From Faecalicatena sp. Marseille-Q4148 (GTDB lineage: Bacteria; Bacillota; Clostridia; Lachnospirales; Lachnospiraceae): a stretch of 64,000 nt of DNA. The stretch lies in the NCBI GenBank assembly GCA_018228665.1, contig CP073692.1, positions 1,500,046 to 1,564,045 of the forward strand, written 5' to 3'. Positions 10,535 to 17,676 of this stretch are shown piece by piece. Numbering within the stretch: the first letter of the stretch is position 1; each line of letters starts with the position of its first letter. The position numbers were made by a program, and so were the translations under genes. The notes beneath the pieces were generated by a model that saw only the letters and a list, made by a program, of their open reading frames with translations, was not told the origin of the DNA and ran no database searches.

Positions 10535-11377
10535 CTATTGTAATGCTTGCTCAAATAATTTTTCAATGCTATCCATTACCATTTCCCAACTGATATCTTC
10601 CGCATAGCTGAATTTCTTTTGATAACTTTTCCATAGTCCCTGCATAACTTCACTATCTGCTATTTCTTTTAAAATCCTATTTCCCTCGGTTATCAATTGT
10701 ATAGAATTACGTTTTTTACTTGTTGCTAAAAATGCCGCCTTAAATTGCTCCATGTTCATCGCATGGGTATATTCATTCTGTAAAATATACAGATCATAGT
10801 AATCCCTCAATCTTGTATTCGCTACACCTCTTGCTATTACTGTTTCCATTTTCTCTGCAAGCACAGTTTCCAAATTATAGGCTAAAATAGATATTGTACG
10901 TTCTTCAAACATCAACCTAAAATTATACAATACTTCTCTCGGTGTGATAATATCTCCGGTAGAAATATCTACTTTTAATGGTGTCCGCATTGTTTCTAAT
11001 GTAGCCTCCAAATTTGCTCGTACTCCACTATATTCCGCCTCATCCATAATTTCACCAACACTTTTTATAGAAAATGTCATACCGTCATCAATAGGAATTG
11101 CAATAATTTCTTCTATCATTTCCTTTGCATTTTCTACGGATAACAGCATATTTTTTATGGTTGTGTCAATATCCATTGTAGAACGAGTATCCAATCCTAC
11201 CATAGCAGATACTAACATTCCACCTTTCAATATAAAATTGTTTCTATATTTTGAAAGAGAAATACGTTCTAAGAAACGCTCCATCACATAATTACGCATA
11301 ATAATCTGTGCCTGTAAGCTATCTCCCTTTGTTAGATTTCTTACTAACGCTTTCAACTGCCTTGAAGTTTTAATCAT
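10535..11377 (-). CDS. AbiEii/AbiGii-type nucleotidyltransferase toxin
   Basis: This is a 280-residue nucleotidyltransferase-like protein of the AbiEii family, the toxin of the type IV AbiE abortive-infection and toxin-antitoxin systems. The GG(M)L...TRSTMDIDTTI motif near residues 52-72 supplies the two acidic residues expected of the polymerase-beta-like fold. ETVLAEKMETVIARG and RLRDYYDLY near residues 170-190 are the other family hallmarks. Its ATG overlaps the stop of the antitoxin gene by one base, the usual arrangement. The stop lies only a few bases before the uvrB SOS box. Length is normal and I see no defects. Confidence 0.9.
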   Translation of the reverse strand: MIKTSRQLKALVRNLTKGDSLQAQIIMRNYVMERFLERISLSKYRNNFILKGGMLVSAMVGLDTRSTMDIDTTIKNMLLSVENAKEMIEEIIAIPIDDGMTFSIKSVGEIMDEAEYSGVRANLEATLETMRTPLKVDISTGDIITPREVLYNFRLMFEERTISILAYNLETVLAEKMETVIARGVANTRLRDYYDLYILQNEYTHAMNMEQFKAAFLATSKKRNSIQLITEGNRILKEIADSEVMQGLWKSYQKKFSYAEDISWEMVMDSIEKLFEQALQ

Positions 11378-11970
11378 TATAACAACACCTCTAAATATGG
11401 TCTTAAAATTTTTTCTACACGAAACTCTTTTGCATATCGCATAAGTTGTGGCAGATTTTTTTCTTTACTTCGCAGGTATTCCCTTATTGCTGTCTGTAAA
11501 TCCTGAATCTCTACATTACTGCGGCTTCGTAATAAATCACACACGGTACGTTCCGCATTGTATGCTTTCACAAGATTCCCCTCTGGTGATTCTAAATTTA
11601 CTACCCCTAGCTCTAAAAGTTCTTTTTTTACACGATATACTTTTATCTTCTGCTCTTTCATACTTTTTGCATGATATCCTGCTTTTACAGTAACCGTAAA
11701 TTGTAACGGTTCTCTCTCTGCCATTCCTAACAAATAAAGCGAAGTTTCATGCGAAAAAATAATCTGTGGATATCTCGATTGTAATAAATAAAAAGGATCT
11801 TCCCATGCATCTGGCGACAAGTAAATTCCTTTTGCCACACGTTCTAATTCCATTTTCTTTGCATATTCCATAAAATAAGTCTTTGAAATTCCTGCTTCAA
11901 TCACATCAGTAGTTTTAAGAACTCCGTTCTTTTCACATAACATATTGTCTAACTTTTCTTTTTTATTCAT
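11377..11970 (-). CDS. AbiEi-type antitoxin / transcriptional regulator
   Basis: This is the partner of the downstream AbiEii toxin. The N-terminal winged helix begins NGVLKTTDVIEAGISKTYFMEYAK, and the C-terminal AbiEi domain includes FSHETSLYLLGM and the conserved NAERTVCDLLR. AbiEi proteins repress their own operon and neutralise the toxin. I place the start at 11970 (MNKKEKLDN), because AAGGTG lies a short distance upstream; two in-frame upstream ATGs are possible. The pair looks complete and is probably the island gene set still under selection, along with ptuAB. Confidence 0.85.
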   Translation of the reverse strand: MNKKEKLDNMLCEKNGVLKTTDVIEAGISKTYFMEYAKKMELERVAKGIYLSPDAWEDPFYLLQSRYPQIIFSHETSLYLLGMAEREPLQFTVTVKAGYHAKSMKEQKIKVYRVKKELLELGVVNLESPEGNLVKAYNAERTVCDLLRSRSNVEIQDLQTAIREYLRSKEKNLPQLMRYAKEFRVEKILRPYLEVLL

Positions 11971-12054
11971 TTTCATCACCTTACTTTTACACATTTATTA
12001 TAATTTATTATTGTGCAAAAGTAAACTTTTTTTATTTATTAGAAGTAAACTGTC

Positions 12055-12396
12055 CTATTCCGATAACTTTCTCAGTTTAGTTGCCTGTGCATAGCTCGGC
12101 GTACAATCTTCCGATTTTATCGTTTCGTATAAATCTGACTGTTCCTCTTCTGACAGATACGATAACTCCACCGCCGGACGCAAAGCAATCTGTAACTTTT
12201 CTTTTTCCTTTAGTATAGAATTATCCACTAACTCCAACAACTCCGGAATAAGATTTGTTAAGCGAATAAAACGACGTATTGTCTCTCTGCGCTCTCCAAC
12301 TTACCGCCCTAATTCTTCATTTATTCGTAACCCAAACTTATTTGACGCCACTGGTATCAGATTCTTTTGTTTCGGCCTACTTGCTTGTTTATCCAT
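12055..12396 (-). pseudogene. parB remnant, internally deleted, with an in-frame stop
   Basis: Reading from the ATG at 12396, the frame gives a ParB-type N-terminus (MDKQASRPKQKN...), then LRINEELGR and a TAA. The same frame then continues VGERRETIRRFIRLTNLIPELLELVDN and ends ...SEDCTPSYAQATKLRKLSE. The last part is typical of the middle of ParB/Spo0J-like proteins of conjugative elements. The piece is far shorter than the usual ~300 residues: the central part is missing, a stop interrupts it and the C-terminus is gone. It is not functional and marks the island as ICE- or plasmid-derived. Confidence 0.75.
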
Positions 12397-12487
12397 GGCA
12401 TAATCCCACTCCAAGATTTACCCTTGTCGTTGTTTTCCCTGTGCCTCCTTTCTGATTCGCAATCGCAATCACTTTACATCTTGACAT
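12389..12487 (-). pseudogene. parA 5' fragment fused to the parB remnant
   Basis: Thirty-two codons from an ATG at 12487 give MSRCKVIAIANQKGGTGKTT, the deviant Walker A of a ParA ATPase, and a few more residues. The frame then reaches a TAA overlapping the parB remnant. A good AGGAGG site stands 8 bases upstream. About 90% of the gene has been deleted. A second parA 5' fragment with the same leader lies at 13290-13481. Confidence 0.8.
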
Positions 12488-12495
12488 AATGACTT

Positions 12496-12548
12496 CCTCC
12501 TTTCTTCTCAAATTTAATAGCCACTCCTTTGTTGGGAATGGCTATGTA
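12496..12548 (-). repeat. parA leader hairpin, copy 1
   Basis: On the minus strand ACATAGCCATTCC, a short loop and GGAGTGGCTAT form a stem just upstream of the parA ribosome site. Related sequence recurs upstream of the second parA fragment (13503-13540) and again, without parA, at 15660-15703. It looks like the conserved leader of the element's parA gene. Confidence 0.6.
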
Positions 12549-12565
12549 CGAAAATTTAGGTATAA

Positions 12566-12603
12566 AAATACCCAGTTGATTCTTGTAAAACCAACTGGGT
12601 ATG
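12566..12603 (-). terminator. terminator after the TIR-like remnant
   Basis: A perfect 11-base stem (ATACCCAGTTG with CAACTGGGTAT) is followed on the minus strand by TTTTATA. It lies between the TIR-like fragment and the first parA leader. Confidence 0.75.
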
Positions 12604-12612
12604 TACATTTTA

Positions 12613-12984
12613 TTACAATTTGTTCATATCAACTTCTAAACCTATACTTTTCATCTCTCTAGCAAGTTCTGTTTTCCATGCTCCGGCATCGTCCATAGAT
12701 ATATATACCACTCCCGAAATATCTCCGGGTTTCTCTATATCTCCTTTAACCAAAGCACTCACTTTATCCCGTCCTAACTTTCCAATCAAATATCCATGTT
12801 CAAATACCACATTCTGCCTTGCTCTTTCTTTTTCTTCATTAACACCTTCTTCTTTAGCACGCCCCATATCGCAAGGAGTATATAATACCACAGCATATTG
12901 TACATCAGAGTTTGCTTCTATCTTCTCTATAATTGTCTTACCCGAATTTGGCTGTTCATGTAAAATAATTGCTTCTAAGCTTCT
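12613..12984 (-). pseudogene. C-terminal fragment of a TIR-like nucleotide-binding protein
   Basis: The frame reads SLEAIILHEQPNSGKTIIEK, then DVQYAVVLYTPCDMG, RARQNVVFEHGYLIGKLGR, ISGVVYISMDDAGAWK and a C-terminus ending EVDMNKL. This is the C-terminal part of the family annotated as predicted nucleotide-binding proteins with a TIR-like domain (PF10137), which often occurs in defence loci. The N-terminal half is absent and the reading runs directly into virB4-derived sequence. I see no native start. It is a relic and unlikely to encode an active protein. Confidence 0.7.
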
Positions 12985-13320
12985 CTTTCAAATCCATAAC
13001 ATCAAACACAACCGTACGATTATTTAAGTCTACATTTGTTTCATAAGAGAATACATTCAAACTTCTTTCGGTAAAGATTCCATGACAAGAGCAATGTCTT
13101 TTGCCTCCTGTTTTTCCTGCTCCATCAGTTTCTCACGGAGAACATATCCAACTGCTCCAATAAGGACAAAATAACTGCGATTTTTCAATCACTGAATTAC
13201 TCTCATCTCCGTATCCTTTCACCATATCCATGACATTGATATGGTCATCACTCCCTGCAGCAATGCGGATCACAATTCCTCCTAATGCTTCAATCAAGGA
13301 AGCGTAAACTATCGTTATTA
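12975..13320 (-). pseudogene. VirB4/TraE-type conjugation ATPase remnant, frameshifted
   Basis: Pieces in different frames assemble into one VirB4-like series. ASLIEALGGIVIRIAAGSDDHINVMDMV is followed, after a shift, by ILSLLEQLD, then REKLMEQEKQEAKDIALVME and, after another shift, IFTERSLNVFSY and DLNNRTVVFDVMDLKEKL. These segments match the order expected in ICE-encoded VirB4, with large stretches missing between them. At least two single-base frameshifts are visible. It is direct evidence that the island once carried a conjugation system. Confidence 0.7.
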
Positions 13321-13481
13321 CCCCATCCAAGAGAAGTTGTCAAATCCCCCTGAGTATCAACATCCACAAGAAGCACTTTCTTTCCTTCTCTAACCAAACC
13401 GACACCCATATTCACTGTAGTTGCGGTCTTGCCCGTTCCACCTTTTTGATTTGTAATTGCAATTACTTTACAATCTGGCAT
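13290..13481 (-). pseudogene. parA 5' fragment, second copy, fused to the virB4 remnant
   Basis: From the ATG at 13481 the frame reads MPDCKVIAITNQKGGTGKTA, then VLLVDVDTQGDLTTSLGW and soon a stop. These are the ParA Walker A and A' motifs. Sequence homology breaks after TTSLGW, where virB4-derived sequence begins in another frame. AAAGGAGG lies upstream. It differs from the 12.4 kb fragment at many positions, so the two come from different elements rather than from a recent local duplication. Confidence 0.8.
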
Positions 13482-13502
13482 TGAAATTTTCCTCCTTTCA
13501 AA

Positions 13503-13540
13503 AAAATTAGCCACCCTGTGTAAACAGAATGACTATGTAA
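13503..13540 (-). repeat. parA leader hairpin, copy 2
   Basis: On the minus strand ACATAGTCATTCTGT, a TTAC loop and ACAGGGTGGCTAA form a stem directly before the ribosome site of the second parA fragment. It is related in sequence and position to the copies at 12496-12548 and 15660-15703. Confidence 0.6.
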
Positions 13541-13549
13541 AAAATCTGG

Positions 13550-13594
13550 GTATAAAAAACCAATAGATTCTCGTTTTGAAAACCTATCGGCCCC
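13550..13594 (-). terminator. terminator after ptuB
   Basis: On the minus strand a CCGATAG/CTATTGG stem (one G-T pair) is followed by TTTTTT. It lies downstream of the ptuB stop and before the second parA leader. Confidence 0.7.
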
Positions 13595-13619
13595 ATAATT
13601 ATTTTTCTTAAAATAGTTG

Positions 13620-14267
13620 TTAATGACTTCTCTTCATCTTCTTATTCAGATACCAAAGTACAATACCCAAATACTCTTTTTTCTGTCCTTTCACATCTTT
13701 CTTGCTATATTCTGCAATGAAACTTTCTAATTTTTCTTTCGTCCAATTACCTTTAGGATACATTCTACTCAATTCGAAAATAACAGCATCTAATGTATCT
13801 TTTCGATTTTGTGGCAATCTATGTCCTCTACTATTCAAATTCAATGTCTTATCCAAATCTTTTTGAATTTCTACATTATCTGAATATATTTCACCGGATT
13901 TGCTTTTATACTTGATTTCACTTATAGTTCTTATATCTCTTGGATCGACTGTAATTAGTTGATTTCCTTTTTGTGTATCACAAGTATCTTCTTTGCCTTT
14001 TTGTCCGTCTATGTGTCCTTCACACACGCCTAACATATTTCTATAGTCCAATCGTTCCTGCTCAGACAACCTATCCTCTGGATACCAATGTTCTATCTTC
14101 ATATGATCCTTATCAATTCTTTTCATACAATATGCACACAAATCACCTTGTTCTTGCAAAAGTTTCTCTCTGATATCCTCTTTATTGCAACCATCAAAGT
14201 ATGCATACTGTTGTTTTTTATATTCTGTCAGGGATGTAGGTTCAGGCCCTTTTTGTATATAAATCAT
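13620..14267 (-). CDS. ptuB: PtuB-like HNH endonuclease of a Septu-type defence system
   Basis: The 215-residue protein belongs to the HNH family found with Septu and retron effector modules (TIGR02646-like). CAYC at residues 44-47, IEHWYP with His60, RNMLG with Asn77, C82xGH and CDTQKG at 96-101 give the zinc and HNH set. In Septu the nuclease associates with the PtuA ATPase and cleaves nucleic acid after phage sensing. It begins one base after the ptuA stop, so the two are translated as a pair. No mutation in the catalytic residues is visible. Confidence 0.85.
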   Translation of the reverse strand: MIYIQKGPEPTSLTEYKKQQYAYFDGCNKEDIREKLLQEQGDLCAYCMKRIDKDHMKIEHWYPEDRLSEQERLDYRNMLGVCEGHIDGQKGKEDTCDTQKGNQLITVDPRDIRTISEIKYKSKSGEIYSDNVEIQKDLDKTLNLNSRGHRLPQNRKDTLDAVIFELSRMYPKGNWTKEKLESFIAEYSKKDVKGQKKEYLGIVLWYLNKKMKRSH

Positions 14268-14268
14268 A

Positions 14269-15531
14269 CTAATCTAACTCCATTGTTTCAAACTCGTATC
14301 TTGTTCGCATCTGAATCAAAGTAGGATGTTCTGGGGCTGTTGCAACTTCTAATTCTTCTAAAATCTGCTTTGCAACTTCAAATTCTTCTTCATCCAGTGC
14401 ATCGTAAAACTTGTCCACTTTTTCCTGTACCTCATTTGGAATTCCACATGTTTCCTGATAATCTTTTAGCGCGGTATTTATATCAATTCCATAATGGGAA
14501 TAGTCATATTGATAGTCTTCATTTTCTATATCAATAACCCATACATCTTTTGCCGATGCAAACAAAATGGGTGCGTGTGTTGTTGCAATAAATTGTACAT
14601 TTGGGAATGTTCTTCTTAATGCATCGATAATATTCCATTGCCATTTTGGATGCAAATGCATATCAATCTCATCAATCAGAACAATACCTTTTGTTTCACA
14701 TACAACTTCTTTTTTATCCGGATTTAATACTGCCATTCTGTAAGCAATGTCAAATACCATCCAAATAAGTGATTGATATCCCGCACTTAAATTAGAAACT
14801 GGAAGCAATACTTCCTCAGAACGATACATCAATTCTTCTAACTGTTTATCGTAAAATACCTGATATGTTCCTTTTTCATTCATATAAGTCATAAAGTCTG
14901 CAACAGCTTTTTTCACAGCTTCGTATTCAGCAATTTTCTGTTCTTTTTGCCATGAAACTTGTTCCATTTTGATGCACCAATTGAGAAGCAATTTAATATT
15001 AGATGCTTCTAATAATGTATCTACATAACCAACTGAACGCGAATACTTATTCTTGAAAACATTTTCTGACTTTTCTCTTTTTTGTGACCAAACTCTTCCT
15101 GCCCCTTGATAAATCAAAACCGGATATTCTGCTTCTGAATCTAACGACATTTTTTCAGCCACTTTACAAATATTACGTGGTTGTATTGTGCTACGAGAAG
15201 CCTTTACACTTGTTCTACCTCTCGTCCATTCATATTCTTTTTCCTCTAAAACAGCCTTTAACGTAACTTCTGTTGGTACTTGGTATATTTCATCACAAGA
15301 ACCATCTCCAGTCAATTTTATAACTTTTCGTATTTCATCTTTGGAAAAATGTCTTGTAGCCACATCATTAAATCCAGTGATAAATCCTCCCAGCCCAACA
15401 GCTATCGCCTCTAAGATCGATGTTTTTCCTTTTCCATTTTCTCCTTTAATCAGATTAAATCCTTCCTTAAATTCTATTGCAGAATGATCAATACCTCGAA
15501 AATTCTTGATGTCAACGCTTTTAATAATCAT
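14269..15531 (-). CDS. ptuA: PtuA-like AAA/ABC-type ATPase of a Septu-type defence system
   Basis: The 420-residue SMC/OLD-like ATPase begins MIIKSVDIKNFRGID and has Walker A GENGKGKTS at residues 30-38. The signature-like NLSAGYQSLIW lies near 248, Walker B IVLIDEIDMHLHP near 280 and a THAP switch near 315. Such ATPases regulate an associated nuclease, here the adjoining PtuB. AGGAGG precedes the start. No reverse transcriptase gene or obvious retron RNA lies upstream, so this is the two-gene Septu form rather than a retron. An extended -10 (TGCTATAAT, plus-strand 15600-15608) is a likely promoter. Confidence 0.88.
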   Translation of the reverse strand: MIIKSVDIKNFRGIDHSAIEFKEGFNLIKGENGKGKTSILEAIAVGLGGFITGFNDVATRHFSKDEIRKVIKLTGDGSCDEIYQVPTEVTLKAVLEEKEYEWTRGRTSVKASRSTIQPRNICKVAEKMSLDSEAEYPVLIYQGAGRVWSQKREKSENVFKNKYSRSVGYVDTLLEASNIKLLLNWCIKMEQVSWQKEQKIAEYEAVKKAVADFMTYMNEKGTYQVFYDKQLEELMYRSEEVLLPVSNLSAGYQSLIWMVFDIAYRMAVLNPDKKEVVCETKGIVLIDEIDMHLHPKWQWNIIDALRRTFPNVQFIATTHAPILFASAKDVWVIDIENEDYQYDYSHYGIDINTALKDYQETCGIPNEVQEKVDKFYDALDEEEFEVAKQILEELEVATAPEHPTLIQMRTRYEFETMELD

Positions 15532-15732
15532 TTTTTCCCTCCTGATACAGTCGCAATTCTATTATCACACTACCATATCATTTTTCAGCTTTAATGCTTA
15601 TTATAGCATAGTGAATAAACGTTATCTATTTTTTTAACTATTTCAAATATTTTTCTTCTCTCAAAAAATCCTCCCTGTATTAGATACAGAATGGCTATGT
15701 AAAATACTCTCCTCTTTAGCTGTATTCATTAT
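15532..15732. other. ptuA upstream region
   Basis: There is no gene here. The region holds a minus-strand extended -10 for ptuA at 15600-15608, the third parA-leader-like sequence at 15660-15703 and the left flank of the IS element. I see no retron RNA or reverse transcriptase remnant. Confidence 0.6.
15660..15703 (-). repeat. parA leader-like sequence, copy 3, without parA
   Basis: On the minus strand TTTTACATAGCCATTCTGT, a short loop, ACAGGGAGG and TTTTTTGA parallel the leaders at 12496-12548 and 13503-13540. No parA start follows; the next gene in this direction is ptuA. It marks another ancient junction of the same element type. Confidence 0.5.
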
Positions 15733-15792
15733 TAGGCGTTTGCGAAACGCCGCAAGCCGCATAAATACGGCATTTTTTGTTGCTCAAAAGCA

Positions 15793-15865
15793 AATAACTC
15801 CTCACTGGATATGGTATAATAGAGTTGCCAAAAACTAAAATCCGCAATCCAAGAAAGGAGTTATT
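15793..15865 (+). promoter_or_regulatory. transposase promoter and ribosome-site-masking inverted repeat
   Basis: AATAACTCCT at 15793-15802 is perfectly complementary to AGGAGTTATT at 15856-15865, which contains the only ribosome-binding-like sequence before the transposase ATG at 15875. The element's own extended -10 (TGGTATAAT, 15812-15820) lies between the arms. A native transcript would lack the first arm, whereas a read-through transcript would contain both and could mask the site. The ribosome site to ATG spacing (about 14) is longer than usual. Confidence 0.55.
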
Positions 15866-15874
15866 CTAATACCT

Positions 15875-17347
15875 ATGATACCATATAAACAGCTTTCTTT
15901 GGCAGATATTTTTTCGGATTGCCAAGATAAATTTGAAAATGACAAACCTGCATTTCTTTCTCTATTGGAAACTCATATCGATTTGGATGAGTTTATTCCG
16001 ATTTCTTTCAGAAATCATTTTTATGCATCAACGGGACGAACCCGTAAATACCCTTTACAAGCTTTTTTGTGGGCTTTGATCATCCAACGTATTTTCTCCA
16101 TCCCTACGGATCAACTTCTTTTGACTTTTCTCACTTACTCAAAACCTCTTCGTGAATTTTGTGGTTTTACCAAAGTCCCAGACGCTTCCAAAATAACCCG
16201 CTTCAAACAGGACTTTTTAGGTGACCTGCAGCTTGTTTTCGATAAACTTGTTGATGTTACTGAGCCTATCTGTCAGGCAATTGACTCTGCAAAAGCGGAT
16301 ATGACTATCTTTGATTCTTCCGGTATTGAAGCATTCGTTACAGAAAATAATCCAAAGTATGCTAACAGAATTATCAAACAGCTTAAAGCTTATGCAAAAA
16401 CTCAGGGATTTGATAAATCTTACGACCCCTACAAAGCTGCTTATGGTTCCATGCCTTCCCATGCTTCTGCTAACCCTGAAATCAAACAACTTTATATCAA
16501 TGGCCATTTTTGCTATGTTTTCAAATTTGGCATTGTTACCAATGGGCTGGGAATTATTCGTCATATCTCTTTTTATAATAAAGACTTTATGTATGCACAT
16601 CCTGATATTATTATCGAAAAGAAATCCGACTCCCCTGATGAGGATAAAAGTGTTCATGATTCAAAGCTTTTGATTCCGACACTCAAAGACTTCTTTTCCA
16701 AACATCCACTGATTAATCCGAAAACTTTCCTTGGAGATGCAGCTTTCGATACCACACAGCTCTATAAGAGCCTTCTTACTGGTAACACTTTTGGTAATGA
16801 CAAACATTTCGCCAAAGCTTATATTCCACTGAATGCAAGATCCGGACTTGAACATCCAGACTATACCATCAATGAAGATGGTATCCCCTGCTGTCCTCAT
16901 GACCCTTCGCTTTCTATGAAGTACGAATGCACTTCTAAACTAAGAAACGGTATTACCAGATTCAAGTTTGTCTGTCCCAAAATGAAGTGGGCTTACGATA
17001 AATCTACCAGAAAATCCTATCGGCAATGCTGTTGCAAAACTCCCTGTACCACATCAAGAGGTGGTCGTATGGTTTATATCTATCCTGAAAAGAATCTGCG
17101 TGCTTATCCCGGAACGATTCGCGGAACCGAAGAATGGGATAATACCTACAAAATCAGGACTGTTGTGGAAAGAAACATCAATCACATCAAGGATAATCTT
17201 TGTCTTGCAGGACGCCGAACCCAGAATGAGAGGACTTTGTATGTGGATTTAATTCTTGCAGGTATTACACAACTCATCAGTGTCGTTCTTGCAGATAAAA
17301 TCAAACATCACGAATACATTCGAAGTTTAAAACCTCTCATAGCATAG
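15875..17347 (+). CDS. IS1182-family transposase
   Basis: The 490-residue DDE transposase has an N-terminal domain with RKYPLQAFLWALIIQR and a FTKVPDASKITRF region. Its catalytic core shows TIFDSSGIEAF near residue 150 (first Asp), FLGDAAFDT near 288 (second Asp) and RTVVERNINHIKDNL near 430 (Glu). A CCxCPHDP-like and C-rich segment near 345-390 (CCPHDP, CPKMKW, QCCCKTPC) fits a zinc ribbon. Length is normal and I see no frameshift, so it may be active. It is the only plus-strand gene in the island. Confidence 0.92.
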   Translation: MIPYKQLSLADIFSDCQDKFENDKPAFLSLLETHIDLDEFIPISFRNHFYASTGRTRKYPLQAFLWALIIQRIFSIPTDQLLLTFLTYSKPLREFCGFTKVPDASKITRFKQDFLGDLQLVFDKLVDVTEPICQAIDSAKADMTIFDSSGIEAFVTENNPKYANRIIKQLKAYAKTQGFDKSYDPYKAAYGSMPSHASANPEIKQLYINGHFCYVFKFGIVTNGLGIIRHISFYNKDFMYAHPDIIIEKKSDSPDEDKSVHDSKLLIPTLKDFFSKHPLINPKTFLGDAAFDTTQLYKSLLTGNTFGNDKHFAKAYIPLNARSGLEHPDYTINEDGIPCCPHDPSLSMKYECTSKLRNGITRFKFVCPKMKWAYDKSTRKSYRQCCCKTPCTTSRGGRMVYIYPEKNLRAYPGTIRGTEEWDNTYKIRTVVERNINHIKDNLCLAGRRTQNERTLYVDLILAGITQLISVVLADKIKHHEYIRSLKPLIA

Positions 17348-17499
17348 GACTTACCAACTCTATAAAGCCTAAGGCTTATTAAAGTGCGCCTAAACTGTCC
17401 GCTTACCCACATTTTATTCCAGAACTCGTGCAGAGCATGAATTCATCCCTTTTCTTGTTCAAGATTGCAAACAAACTTCGTGAGTTTCGCAATTACCTA

Positions 17500-17676
17500 T
17501 GTATTCATTATTTTACGATTTTTGTATTTATCTTTATCATCTGAATATCTTAAGCAAAATAATTTCTACACTTATCAAGAGCTTAATTTCCCGGTACGAA
17601 TTTTAATAGCAAAAAGTCACAAATCCATACAGTCCGTATGGTACTATATATCACTGCATTTAAGTCAAAAACCTTC
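17500..17676. other. AT-rich filler between the IS and the dead uvrB copy
   Basis: I see no convincing gene or RNA here. The region starts with the right-hand copy of the IS target repeat and ends where homology to uvrB begins. If the island was an integrated element, this would be its right end, where an integrase gene would be expected; none is visible. Confidence 0.5.

Larger units (their letters stand above)
15733..17499 (+). mobile_element. IS1182-family insertion sequence
   Basis: The element is about 1.77 kb with one transposase gene. Its ends form an imperfect inverted repeat: TAGGCGTTTGCGAAAC at 15733-15748, and TAGGTAATTGCGAAAC reading inward from 17499. The 13-base sequence TGTATTCATTATT flanks it on both sides (15721-15733 and 17500-17512) and is probably the target duplication. 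The exact end base is ambiguous by one because the repeat and the terminus share a T. A small hairpin with a T-run at the left end may block incoming transcription. Confidence 0.75.

Noticed and set aside
15532-15874. Retron RNA or reverse transcriptase upstream of ptuA
   Set aside because: No reverse transcriptase motif in any frame and no structured RNA I can justify; the space is promoter, a leader repeat and the IS end.
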